Of a stretch of DNA of 8,080 nucleotides, positions 1 through 6,166 are shown one piece after another. Each line of letters opens with the position of its first letter. Positions within the stretch are counted from its first letter, which is position 1. Origin of the DNA: Clostridia bacterium (GTDB taxonomy: Bacteria; Bacillota; Clostridia; Christensenellales; CAG-1252); NCBI GenBank assembly GCA_016296985.1, contig JAEDHM010000066.1, forward strand, positions 1-8,080, read 5' to 3'. The position numbers were made by a program, and so were the translations under genes. The notes below the pieces were generated by a model. It made no database searches, was not told the DNA's origin, and saw only the letters and a program-made list of their open reading frames with translations.

Positions 1-2
1 GT

Positions 3-359
3 TATGCTCAAAAAGTTTTGTTTGCAAATTCTCCTATTGAAGAGGTAAAGGCGGCACGAGGAAAAATGTTTATTTTGACAAACGACAACAAAACGGGAAA
101 ATCCAACGACGATACTTACGTAACCGGTTGCCCCGTTGCAGTCGTTTCTGCCAACGGAAGTTTGGGAAAGGTATTTTCAAGCCATCCCTTTGACGTAGTT
201 GCTGGTACAAGCATAACCGTAACCGCCAAACCTGCTTCTTCTTCAATCAATTTTGACGGTTGGTATGATGCAAACGACAATTTAGTTTCAACCGACCTAA
301 CTTACACAGTTACGGCGGAAACAAAGGCTATAGTCCTAATTGCAAAATTCTCTGCATAA
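3..359 (+). CDS. C-terminal part of a secreted or surface protein with an InlB-type repeat (5' end outside window)
   Basis: The frame is open to the left edge (it begins YAQKVLF...), so this is the tail of a longer gene; the TTG at 18 is not a convincing start and has no ribosome binding site. About 118 residues are visible. The last ~50 contain a beta-rich stretch with the pattern VTAKPA..., FDGWYDANDNLVS, TYTVTAET and a final AKFSA. This matches the general form of the divergent InlB B-repeat (Flg_new_2-like) found in surface proteins of Bacillota, where a Gly-Trp-Tyr core follows a V-T-A-x-P strand. No transmembrane segment or LPxTG sorting motif is present at the C-terminus, so anchoring, if any, must be elsewhere or by non-covalent wall binding. 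The function of the whole protein cannot be told from this piece. It converges on the hom operon across a shared terminator. Confidence 0.75.
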   Translation, partial: YAQKVLFANSPIEEVKAARGKMFILTNDNKTGKSNDDTYVTGCPVAVVSANGSLGKVFSSHPFDVVAGTSITVTAKPASSSINFDGWYDANDNLVSTDLTYTVTAETKAIVLIAKFSA

Positions 360-369
360 CGACAAAATG

Positions 370-397
370 AAAAGGTACGCTATGGCGTACCTTTTTT
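370..397. terminator. Bidirectional intrinsic terminator between convergent genes
   Basis: A perfect 10-bp stem (AAAGGTACGC at 371-380 with GCGTACCTTT at 385-394) closes a TATG loop, and one further A-T pair (370/395) extends it. A T run at 392-397 serves the plus strand. On the minus strand the stem is followed by TTTTCATTTT, a weaker T-rich tract. It sits 11 bases after the plus-strand stop (359) and about 20 bases past the minus-strand stop (416), so it probably ends both transcripts. Confidence 0.88.
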
Positions 398-415
398 CTA
401 TGATGATTTATCAAT

Positions 416-631
416 TTAAAAAATTATTCTGATTGTATCAAAGGCTAAATTGAAATTTTTAAGTTTTTCTAAAAGAGTGTTAAAGCAACTTTCCTTTACC
501 TCACGGGTGACGTAGGTTGCTTTGTTTTCTCCATATTGCTTAGATAGATATTTTTCCTTTATACTAATTCCGCAATTTGAAAGGCTGTTTTCCACAATAT
601 CAAAAAACTCATCTTTACCTTTGACAATCAA
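416..631 (-). CDS. Out-of-frame ACT regulatory domain of homoserine dehydrogenase (3' part of split hom)
   Basis: This 71-residue frame would start at a TTG (631-629) that overlaps the TGA stop of the upstream hom frame, with no recognisable Shine-Dalgarno sequence. It is better read as the displaced end of hom. Followed upstream without a start codon, the frame stays open and gives SINGSSKNPLSLYRNTEKVN..., a natural continuation of the hom catalytic domain, up to a TGA at 727-725. The ~75 C-terminal residues (LIVKGKDEFFDIVENSL, NCGISIKEKYL, ATYVTREVKES, then a helix and a final strand FDTIRIIF) have the beta-alpha-beta beta-alpha-beta layout of the ACT domain that ends most homoserine dehydrogenases and mediates threonine feedback. 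Re-reading one A at 715 joins the parts into a 415-residue protein, the normal family length. Whether this piece is made as a separate polypeptide is unknown. Confidence 0.72.
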   Translation of the reverse strand: MIVKGKDEFFDIVENSLSNCGISIKEKYLSKQYGENKATYVTREVKESCFNTLLEKLKNFNLAFDTIRIIF

Positions 632-1662
632 AAGGTGGTGAGCGGTAAAGTCTTCGTTGACTTTTTCGGTATTTCTATAAAGGGAAAGCGGATTTTTACT
701 TGATCCGTTGATGCTTTTACAATATCACTTACAAGTGCGCTACCCGTAGGTCTTTCACCTGCTCCTTTGCCGTAAAACATCAAATCTCCAACGTTATTTC
801 CTGTTACGTACAAAGCGTTATATGCTTCTTTCACACTGGAAAGAGGATGAGAAAGGGGTATAAGGGCGGGATAAACGTGAGCTTGAATTTCAGCACCATT
901 ATTTTTGCCCGATGCAATCAATTTTACAGTGTACCCCAAGGTTTTTGCTTCCTCGATTATCTCAGTACTAATGGCGGTAATACCCTCACGATAAATTTTA
1001 TTAAGGGGAAGATTTACTCCAAAAGCGAGTGAGGATAAAATCCTGATTTTATACGAACTGTCAAACCCTTCAACGTCAGCGGTGGGGTTTGCTTCGGCAT
1101 AACCCAACTGTTGCGCTTCTTTAAGGCAAGTTTGATAGTCGATACCTTCATCGTACATTTTTGAAAGGATAAAGTTTGTAGTTCCATTGACGATTCCCTT
1201 CAATGCAACTACTTTGTTTCCTTGCAAACTTTCACACAATGCTCGAATTACTGGGACACCGCCAACGCAACTTGCTTCAAAGTAAAGACCTGCTCCACTT
1301 TTTTTTGCGTGACGTTCAAGTTCTTCCCAACTTTTTGCGAACATTTCCTTGTTTGCGGTAACAATACTTTTTCCTTCGTCTAAACAGCGTAAAAGACAGT
1401 GTTTTGCAAAATCAACGCCACCGAAAAACTCGGCAACGACGGAAATTTCTTTATCTTTTGCAATATCTTCAATATCAGTAGTAAGGGCAGAATTGGGGAT
1501 ACCCAAGGCTTTGGCCTTTTGAATATCCCTTTCCATAACCTTTGCAACGACGATATCAACGCCGTAACGTTCTTTTATGGTTTCTCTTTCTTCAGTAAGA
1601 ATTTTATACGTTCCGCCACCTACAACGCCAAGACCGAGTAGGGCAATTTTTACTTCTTTCAT
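628..1662 (-). CDS. hom: Homoserine dehydrogenase, catalytic part, truncated by a frameshift
   Basis: This is the NAD(P)-dependent homoserine dehydrogenase that reduces aspartate semialdehyde to homoserine, the branch point to threonine and methionine, in the cytoplasm. Visible features in order: the Rossmann motif GLGVVG (residues 10-15), VTANKEMFA (102-109) with the conserved NK, FEASCVGGVPVI (128-139), GIVNGTTNFIL (156-166), GYAEANPTADVEGFD (187-201) with K205 just after, and VGDLMFYGKGAGERPTGSALVSD (291-313). The frame then leaves the family: residues after K316 (ASTDQVKIRF...) look unlike any homolog and end at 344, where family members run to about 410-430 with an ACT domain. The missing domain lies in the -1 frame immediately downstream. 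The start ATG at 1662 is 5 bases after the mreB-like stop, with a weak GAAGA site. Third gene of the maf operon. The catalytic domain is complete, so an active enzyme without feedback control is possible. Confidence 0.93.
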   Translation of the reverse strand: MKEVKIALLGLGVVGGGTYKILTEERETIKERYGVDIVVAKVMERDIQKAKALGIPNSALTTDIEDIAKDKEISVVAEFFGGVDFAKHCLLRCLDEGKSIVTANKEMFAKSWEELERHAKKSGAGLYFEASCVGGVPVIRALCESLQGNKVVALKGIVNGTTNFILSKMYDEGIDYQTCLKEAQQLGYAEANPTADVEGFDSSYKIRILSSLAFGVNLPLNKIYREGITAISTEIIEEAKTLGYTVKLIASGKNNGAEIQAHVYPALIPLSHPLSSVKEAYNALYVTGNNVGDLMFYGKGAGERPTGSALVSDIVKASTDQVKIRFPFIEIPKKSTKTLPLTTF

Positions 1663-1667
1663 AATCT

Positions 1668-2669
1668 TCAGTTATTGCTTAATCCAAGCATTTTGTACAT
1701 TCTATTTTTATCTGTAAAAAATTTTGCAGCGCCGATAACCACACTGTTAGGGTCAGGTATAACTCTAACGGGCATATTCAATTTTGCGTTTACAAAATCC
1801 CCAACTCCGTGAGTGCCTGCAACACCTCCGGCAAGAACGATATTTTCATTTTTAACGTTGATACCCGAAGGAACAAGTGAAAGTACGTTTTCTAATACTT
1901 CGTTCAGCTTGTTGAAGATGGGGACTATTGCAATTCTCACGTCTTCCGAAGTAACGTCAATGGTTTTAGATTTGTCATCTAAAAGGTTTCTACCGGCAAC
2001 GTCCATGGTATTTTGTTGCCTATCCGACAAACTGCCTAAGGATTTTCTCAATTGTTCGGCGCGATCCTGTGTAATGGCAACACGATAGACGTCAGCCACG
2101 TATTTTACAATGGCTTCGTCCATTTTGCTACCGCATATATCAACTGAGCAACCCGTTACTATTCCGTTGTCACTGACCACCGCGATCTCAGTCAAGTGCG
2201 AACCAATTATAACAATGGTATTAGTACGGTTTTCACAAAGAGGAGCAATGGCAATAGGAGATTCGATCAAAGTAACGCTTTTTACAAGAGAGTTGTGAGA
2301 AAATACTTTTTCAATATGATTTCTTTCTACGTTTGAAAGACCGCAAGAAATGGTACAAATGACGTCCATTGTAGGCTTTATCAACCTTCCGGCAATAACC
2401 GTTTGCAAAAATCCTTTTACAAGCAATTTTGCAGCCTCTTCATTGACGACTTTACCCGAAGCGAAAGGATAAATTTCCAAAACGTCGGCAGGCTTGCTGT
2501 TTGAAGATGCCATTCGCACCGCATCCTTGCCAAAGGCAACGGTTTTCAACTTTTTTCTTTGCTTTTTTACCAAGATAAAAGAGGGCTCTTTCAAGACCAC
2601 GCCTTTGTTTTTTTCGAACACAGTAGTATAACTACTTCCGATATCAACAACAAGTTCGATATTAAACAT
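1668..2669 (-). CDS. MreB/Mbl-family bacterial actin, divergent
   Basis: A 333-residue protein of normal MreB length. MreB-family proteins form membrane-bound filaments that guide cell-wall synthesis in rod-shaped cells. Seen here: phosphate-1 motif VVDIGSSYTTVF (7-18), GVVLKEPSFILV (23-34; compare G-I-V-L-N-E-P-S in MreB), LIESPIAIAPL (134-144) holding the expected catalytic Glu (E136), GSKMDEAIVKYV (180-191), which is nearly identical to the MreB consensus, and the adenosine motif VLAGGVAGTHGV (278-289). The phosphate-2 motif, usually VVDIGGGTTE, reads IVIIGSHLTE (152-161): the Asp is replaced by Ile and two of the three glycines are lost. It may be a specialised paralog with altered ATP turnover rather than the main MreB; mreC and mreD are not next to it. 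The ATG at 2669 has a good AAAGGAG site (2683-2677) and overlaps the maf stop by 8 bases. The maf-mreB neighbourhood is known from Bacillus. Confidence 0.87.
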   Translation of the reverse strand: MFNIELVVDIGSSYTTVFEKNKGVVLKEPSFILVKKQRKKLKTVAFGKDAVRMASSNSKPADVLEIYPFASGKVVNEEAAKLLVKGFLQTVIAGRLIKPTMDVICTISCGLSNVERNHIEKVFSHNSLVKSVTLIESPIAIAPLCENRTNTIVIIGSHLTEIAVVSDNGIVTGCSVDICGSKMDEAIVKYVADVYRVAITQDRAEQLRKSLGSLSDRQQNTMDVAGRNLLDDKSKTIDVTSEDVRIAIVPIFNKLNEVLENVLSLVPSGINVKNENIVLAGGVAGTHGVGDFVNAKLNMPVRVIPDPNSVVIGAAKFFTDKNRMYKMLGLSNN

Positions 2670-3222
2670 AAAAATCTCCTTTCAAATTTTCTTTCAGTTT
2701 CTCCACGGGCAAGCCCATAATGTTGCTATAACTACCCATATATCTTTCAACAACAACACCGTCTTGTATGCCATAAGCGCCGGCTTTATCAAGAGGATTG
2801 AAATTATCGATATAATGATATATCTCCTCTCTTGACAGTTTTTTAAAAACAACGGCGGATTTGTCGTAGAAAGTATAGGTTTTCTTTTGTGTTTTAAGGC
2901 AAACACCGCTGTAAACGTAGTGTGTTTTACCTGAAAGTTCGGCAAGCATATTGAAAGCGTCTTCCCTATCCTTTGGTTTTCCGTAATATTTGCCTTTCAT
3001 ATAAACCAAGGTGTCGGAAGAAATGATTAATTCCCCAATAGCAGGGTTTACGTTTGCCTTTTGTCTTGCAATATCCATAACCCTAAAAGAGGGGCGTTTT
3101 GCAACGCTGTTTTCCTTGCATGAGGAAACGGCAACGTCAAAAGAGGGGATAATCTCTTTCAACAACTCTCTTCTTCGGGGAGATGCGCTCATAAGAACAA
3201 TTCGTGAAAACTCTCTCTTCAT
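2662..3222 (-). CDS. maf: Maf family nucleoside triphosphate pyrophosphatase
   Basis: Maf proteins hydrolyse dTTP, UTP or modified nucleotides to monophosphate and pyrophosphate; they act as house-cleaning enzymes and overproduction has been linked to arrested septation. The 186-residue length is typical. Family motifs are all visible: SASPRRRELL (12-21), IISSDTLV (66-73) with the catalytic Asp at 70 (the family more often has ADT), GKP (81-83), NMLAELSGKTHYVYSGV (91-107), DKAGAYGIQ (145-153) and GSYSNIMGLPVE (163-174). Which nucleotide it prefers is not clear from sequence alone. The ATG at 3222 is chosen over the Met at residue 11 because the IVL strand before SASPRR belongs to the fold. 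No Shine-Dalgarno sequence precedes it, and a promoter -10 box ends only 6 bases upstream, so the transcript may be leaderless. First gene of maf - mreB-like - hom. Confidence 0.95.
   Translation of the reverse strand: MKREFSRIVLMSASPRRRELLKEIIPSFDVAVSSCKENSVAKRPSFRVMDIARQKANVNPAIGELIISSDTLVYMKGKYYGKPKDREDAFNMLAELSGKTHYVYSGVCLKTQKKTYTFYDKSAVVFKKLSREEIYHYIDNFNPLDKAGAYGIQDGVVVERYMGSYSNIMGLPVEKLKENLKGDFYV
2675..2683 (-). promoter_or_regulatory. Ribosome binding site of the mreB-like gene inside the end of maf
   Basis: On the minus strand the sequence AAAGGAGA (2683-2676) lies about 6 bases before the ATG at 2669 and within the last codons of maf. It fixes the mreB-like start and implies coupled translation of the two genes. 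Confidence 0.8.
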
Positions 3223-3228
3223 AAAAAA

Positions 3229-3257
3229 ATTATATAATAAACTTGAGCATAAGTAAA
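3229..3257 (-). promoter_or_regulatory. Promoter of the maf - mreB-like - hom operon
   Basis: On the minus strand, TTTACT (3257-3252) is followed after exactly 17 bases by a perfect TATAAT (3234-3229). The -10 box ends 6 bases before the A of the maf ATG (3222), so transcription is predicted to start at or next to that A. This is the only clear promoter upstream of the operon in the gap. Confidence 0.7.
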
Positions 3258-3286
3258 GTAAAATCTAAAATACTTGACTTTCTCAC

Positions 3287-3315
3287 TTGCTAAAAAGATG
3301 ACTATGTGTTATTAT
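3287..3315 (+). promoter_or_regulatory. Extended -10 promoter of tyrS
   Basis: TTGCTA (3287-3292), then a 17-base spacer, then TATTAT (3310-3315) preceded by TG at 3307-3308, which makes an extended -10 element. Predicted transcription start is around 3322, giving a leader of about 20 bases that holds the ribosome binding site. It is divergent from the maf promoter, with about 30 bases between their -35 boxes. A TTGACT at 3274-3279 has no good -10 partner at the usual spacing. Confidence 0.6.
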
Positions 3316-3332
3316 GTTTGCATAGAAAAATT

Positions 3333-3336
3333 GGAG
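3333..3336 (+). promoter_or_regulatory. Ribosome binding site that fixes the tyrS start
   Basis: GGAG lies 6 bases before the ATG at 3343. It supports that start over the in-frame TTG at 3274, which lies upstream of the predicted promoter -10 box and would add 23 residues (MTFSLAKKMTMCYY...) not expected in the family. Confidence 0.8.
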
Positions 3337-3342
3337 TATATT

Positions 3343-4554
3343 ATGGCTAAAAACGTTTTTGATACTTTGAAAGAAAGAGGCTTCATTAAACAAACCGTAT
3401 ATGAAGAAGATTTGTACAAGATGCTTGGTGAAGAAAGCGTAAGTTTTTACATTGGCTTCGACCCTACCGCTGACAGTTTGCACGTCGGCCACTATTTGGC
3501 TATGATGGCAATGGCTCACATGCAAAGGGCAGGTCATCGCCCCATCGTTTTAATCGGTGGTGGTACCGCAATGGTAGGCGACCCTTCAGGCCGTACCGAT
3601 ATGCGTTCTATGATGACGAAAGAAACCATTATGCACAACTGCGACTGCTTTAAAAAGCAAATGTCCCGCTTTTTCTCTTTTGAAGGCGACAACGCCGCAA
3701 TTATGGTAAACAACGCCGATTGGCTTTGGAGTTTGAACTATATCGACTTTTTGAGAAATATCGGCGCTCACTTCTCAGTAAACCGTATGCTATCTGCCGA
3801 ATGTTTTAAGCAAAGACTTGAAAGAGGACTTTCCTTCCTCGAATTCAACTATATGCTTATGCAAGGCTATGACTTTTTGGTTTTAAACGACAAATACGGT
3901 TGTAAATTGCAATGTGGTGGCGACGACCAATGGAGCAACATGCTCGGTGGCGTAAACCTTATTCGTTGCAAAAAGAGCGAACCTGCCTATGCAATGACTT
4001 TCACTCTTTTGACAACTTCCGACGGTAAAAAGATGGGTAAGACTCAAGCAGGCGCAGTATGGCTTGACAGAAATAAAACCACTCCTTACGACTTTTTCCA
4101 ATACTGGCGTAATATCGACGATGCCGACGTTGAAAAGTGTTTGAAACTTTTGACCTTCTTACCTCTTGACGAAATTGAAGAGTTGACAAAACACAAAGAC
4201 GAAAGAATCAACAAGGCAAAGGAAAAACTCGCTTACGAAGTTACCAAAATCGTACACGGTGAAGAAGATGCCGAGGACGCAATGAAAAAAGCTAAGGCAG
4301 CCTTCGGTGGCGACAGCGAAAATATGCCCTCTGCAACAATTCCCCAAGGAATGACCCGTGTTGCCGACATTTTGGTTGCCGTTGGCGCTGCTCCCAGCAA
4401 AGGCGAAGCAAAGCGTTTGATTATCGGTGGCGGAATTTCTGTTGACGACGTCAAAATCACCGCTTTCGACGCTTCTCTTTCCGAAGAAGTTTTGACAAAA
4501 GGTTTTGTCTTGCACAAGGGCAAAAAGACACATATCAAGGTTAGTGTAGAATGA
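3343..4554 (+). CDS. tyrS: Tyrosyl-tRNA synthetase
   Basis: Class I aminoacyl-tRNA synthetase that charges tRNA-Tyr with tyrosine using ATP, in the cytoplasm as a dimer. From the ATG at 3343 it is 403 residues, close to the bacterial norm (about 400-425). Visible: the class I HIGH signature as HVGH (47-50) after FYIGFDPTADSL, GGGTAMVGDPSGRTDMR (72-88), tyrosine-pocket region YMLMQGYDF (170-178), GGDDQWSNM (192-200), the KMSKS equivalent KKMGKT (229-234), and a C-terminal S4 RNA-binding domain (about 337-403, with PSKGEAKRLIIGGGISVDD). The KMGKT form and length fit the Clostridia-type enzyme. The leader is too short for a T-box riboswitch, so tyrosine-responsive attenuation of the usual kind is not seen here. 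The stop overlaps the yigZ-like start (ATGA, 4551-4554), so the two are co-translated. Confidence 0.98.
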   Translation: MAKNVFDTLKERGFIKQTVYEEDLYKMLGEESVSFYIGFDPTADSLHVGHYLAMMAMAHMQRAGHRPIVLIGGGTAMVGDPSGRTDMRSMMTKETIMHNCDCFKKQMSRFFSFEGDNAAIMVNNADWLWSLNYIDFLRNIGAHFSVNRMLSAECFKQRLERGLSFLEFNYMLMQGYDFLVLNDKYGCKLQCGGDDQWSNMLGGVNLIRCKKSEPAYAMTFTLLTTSDGKKMGKTQAGAVWLDRNKTTPYDFFQYWRNIDDADVEKCLKLLTFLPLDEIEELTKHKDERINKAKEKLAYEVTKIVHGEEDAEDAMKKAKAAFGGDSENMPSATIPQGMTRVADILVAVGAAPSKGEAKRLIIGGGISVDDVKITAFDASLSEEVLTKGFVLHKGKKTHIKVSVE

Positions 4555-5177
4555 GTTTTTACTACGCGCCTTCAAAGGAAATTCGATGCGAAACCGTCAT
4601 AAAGCACAGTCGGTTTATAGGGGTTTTTGCCCCGATAGAAGACTATGATGACGGGGTCGCATTTGTTTTATCCTTAAAGCGCGAATTTGCCAACGCTACT
4701 CACGTATGTTACGCTTTTATTTCCGACGAAATGGGTAGGGAACAAAAATTTTCCGACGACGGCGAGCCTCAAGGGACCGCAGGTCAACCTATTTTAGACG
4801 TACTGAAAAAGAGGAATATCAAAAAAGCGGTTCTTGCGGTAGTCCGGTACTTTGGCGGTATCAAACTTGGCGCAAACGGACTTGTATCCGCATACAGCGG
4901 TTCTGCTTCCTCAGTCATCAACGAAGGCGCGCTGACAAAAATGGTATACTCAACCCTAATCGAGGTTGAAACCGACTATACTTTTGCAGGAAAGGTACGA
5001 AATATCTTATCCGACAAAGGGGATATCAAGGATTGTATTTACGACAGTGGTGTTTTGTTTAAGGTAACCATTTTACCCGAAAGTATTGATTCGATTACAA
5101 CCTTGCTTATGGATGCGACTTCGGGAAACGTGATTATTACCGAGCGTGAAAAAAAGTATTATCCCACAAAAGATTAA
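4551..5177 (+). CDS. YigZ/YvyE (IMPACT, UPF0029) family protein
   Basis: 208 residues, the normal length for bacterial YigZ-type proteins. The N-terminal UPF0029/IMPACT domain (about 1-125) shows the signature stretches ATHVCYAFI (49-57), FSDDGEPQGTAGQPIL (67-82) and VVRYFGGIKLGANGLVSAY (97-115). The remaining residues form a small alpha/beta domain corresponding to the DUF1949 ferredoxin-like domain of the family. Eukaryotic IMPACT proteins act in translational control through GCN1; the bacterial role is not settled, and translation or RNA-related functions have been suggested from structure. Coupling to tyrS by a four-base overlap is consistent with a translation link but does not prove one. 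Its own ribosome binding site is weak (AAGG at 4539-4542 region, inside tyrS), so it probably depends on translation of tyrS. It ends right at a terminator. Confidence 0.94.
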   Translation: MSFYYAPSKEIRCETVIKHSRFIGVFAPIEDYDDGVAFVLSLKREFANATHVCYAFISDEMGREQKFSDDGEPQGTAGQPILDVLKKRNIKKAVLAVVRYFGGIKLGANGLVSAYSGSASSVINEGALTKMVYSTLIEVETDYTFAGKVRNILSDKGDIKDCIYDSGVLFKVTILPESIDSITTLLMDATSGNVIITEREKKYYPTKD

Positions 5178-5198
5178 AAGCGGATTTCCGCTTTTTTT
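5176..5198 (+). terminator. Intrinsic terminator of the tyrS-yigZ unit
   Basis: The stem AAAAGCGGA (5176-5184) pairs with TCCGCTTTT (5187-5195) around a very short loop and runs into seven Ts (5192-5198). Its first two As are part of the TAA stop codon of the yigZ-like gene. Confidence 0.88.
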
Positions 5199-5325
5199 AT
5201 TTTGTATCAGCAAACTTTTTTATCAATATTTCATAGTCAATCCACAAATTCATTTCAAATTTCTTTAATAAGCCTTTCCTTTTCTTAAATAATATTAAGG
5301 ATTCTTTCTCTTTTTATTACTCATA
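5199..5325. other. AT-rich intergenic stretch with no recognised feature
   Basis: About 127 bases between the tyrS-yigZ terminator and the next promoter. It is pyrimidine- and AT-rich on the plus strand. Only a weak CTTAA/TTAAG inverted repeat near 5286-5297 was seen, too poor to call. I see no small ORF with a ribosome binding site and no structured RNA. Confidence 0.5.
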
Positions 5326-5355
5326 TTGACAAAAAAATAATATAAATATTATAAT
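5326..5355 (+). promoter_or_regulatory. Promoter of the zinc-ribbon membrane protein and nadE unit
   Basis: Perfect TTGACA (5326-5331) and perfect TATAAT (5350-5355) are separated by 18 bases, within very A/T-rich DNA. Predicted transcription start is around 5362, giving a leader of about 20 bases. The ribosome binding site AAAGGAGA (5370-5377) stands 6-7 bases before the ATG at 5384. This is the strongest promoter in the window by match to consensus. Confidence 0.82.
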
Positions 5356-5383
5356 AAAAAAAACAATTGAAAGGAGAACTATT

Positions 5384-6166
5384 ATGAGGGGCAGAGACGG
5401 AATGAATATCATTTTCAATATCCTATCCTATTTGTTGCTTGCCGGCGCCATAGTGCTTATGGTTATGGCATTACTTGGTGATGTTGAAGATTGGGTTATA
5501 AAGTATTATTCAATTGGCGCGATTGCCTGCGGTGTTTTGTTTATAATTATGAGGATATTACTAAACATTGCAAGGAATATGCGCGTTGCTGCTGACAACA
5601 CTTACGAAATTCTCTCCCTTATTGAAAAATACATAAAAAATAAAAACGGAAAGGATGAAGCGCCTTCTAAAAAAGAGTTGAGGGATCAAAAAACTATCGA
5701 AAAGTTTGTTGAAAAAGCAAAGGCTAAAAAGCAACCGCGTACAGTTGTAGCAGAAAAACCTGCGCCGACACCTGCGCCTGCTCCTGTTGAGAATAAAGTT
5801 GAGTATCATCCCTTGTCTTATATGGAAGCAAAACCCTTGTTTAGAAACAAGATTTATTGCGCAAAATGTGGCTCTCCTATGGAAGTATTAAATACAAACA
5901 GGGCAATTCCTGTTGCAAAATGTCCTAAAGTAAGCACACACGAATGTAACAATCCCCTTATCCGCATTCAACAAATTGAAAAAGACTTTGTGTTATGGTA
6001 TAAGGTTTCCTATGAAAAAGATGATTACGATACCTTTACTACAAAAGCATTTGTTGATTCGGTTAGTAAGGTAAAGGTTAACAACGGCGCCGTTACCTTC
6101 GAGCAACTTACCGCAACAAAATTTACTCCTACAAGCGGAGGAAAAAAAGGAGGCATAGATATATGA
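5384..6166 (+). CDS. Unrecognised two-TM membrane protein with a C-terminal four-cysteine zinc-ribbon-like domain
   Basis: I do not recognise this 260-residue protein. In order it shows two hydrophobic helices (about 8-31 and 41-63), which suggest a hairpin with both ends on the same side; a charged helical region (about 65-118, rich in Lys/Glu, perhaps coiled coil); a Pro/Ala linker (EKPAPTPAPAPVEN, 124-137); and a domain with cysteines at 159, 162, 180 and 188 (YCAKCG, then AKC, then HEC), a CxxC-x17-C-x7-C arrangement that could bind zinc. The rest is beta-rich and ends in GGKKGGIDI. The positive charges after TM2 favour a cytoplasmic location for the soluble part; this is inference. The start at 5384 is set by AAAGGAGA. 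The stop overlaps the nadE start (ATGA), so the two are co-expressed. Nothing ties it directly to NAD metabolism except this arrangement. Confidence 0.85.
   Translation: MRGRDGMNIIFNILSYLLLAGAIVLMVMALLGDVEDWVIKYYSIGAIACGVLFIIMRILLNIARNMRVAADNTYEILSLIEKYIKNKNGKDEAPSKKELRDQKTIEKFVEKAKAKKQPRTVVAEKPAPTPAPAPVENKVEYHPLSYMEAKPLFRNKIYCAKCGSPMEVLNTNRAIPVAKCPKVSTHECNNPLIRIQQIEKDFVLWYKVSYEKDDYDTFTTKAFVDSVSKVKVNNGAVTFEQLTATKFTPTSGGKKGGIDI
6147..6153 (+). promoter_or_regulatory. Strong ribosome binding site of nadE inside the upstream gene
   Basis: AAGGAGG ends 9 bases before the ATG at 6163 and is formed by Lys-Gly-Gly codons at the end of the membrane-protein gene. A second GGAGG lies at 6137-6141. The adjacent ATG at 6166 would be 12 bases away, so 6163 is the better start. 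Confidence 0.75.

Noticed and set aside
18..359. A complete 113-residue gene starting at TTG 18
   Set aside because: The frame is open to the left edge and no ribosome binding site precedes the TTG; it is the tail of a longer gene.
629..640. Reinitiation at TTG 631 to make the ACT domain as a separate subunit
   Set aside because: The TTG overlaps the hom stop but no Shine-Dalgarno sequence is present, and the frame upstream of the TTG still encodes family-like linker sequence, pointing to a frameshift instead.
712..720. Programmed -1 ribosomal frameshifting at the hom A run
   Set aside because: GTA-AAA-GCA is not a strong heptameric slippery site and I see no clear stimulatory hairpin or internal Shine-Dalgarno sequence; a one-base indel is simpler, though not excluded.
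3274..3342. N-terminal extension of tyrS from TTG 3274
   Set aside because: It lies across the tyrS promoter, lacks a ribosome binding site, and the ATG at 3343 has GGAG at proper spacing and the family-typical N-terminus.
3316..3342. T-box riboswitch ahead of tyrS
   Set aside because: The predicted leader is only about 20 bases, the whole gap to maf is 120 bases, and there is no terminator hairpin before the gene.
4159..4575. 138-residue minus-strand ORF opposite tyrS
   Set aside because: It is antisense to the strongly conserved end of tyrS, is Phe/Cys-rich as expected from the reverse complement, and has no start signals or recognisable domain.
5280..5305. Weak inverted repeat as an operator or small RNA
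   Set aside because: The CTTAA/TTAAG pairing is short and entirely A/T, as expected by chance in such AT-rich DNA.
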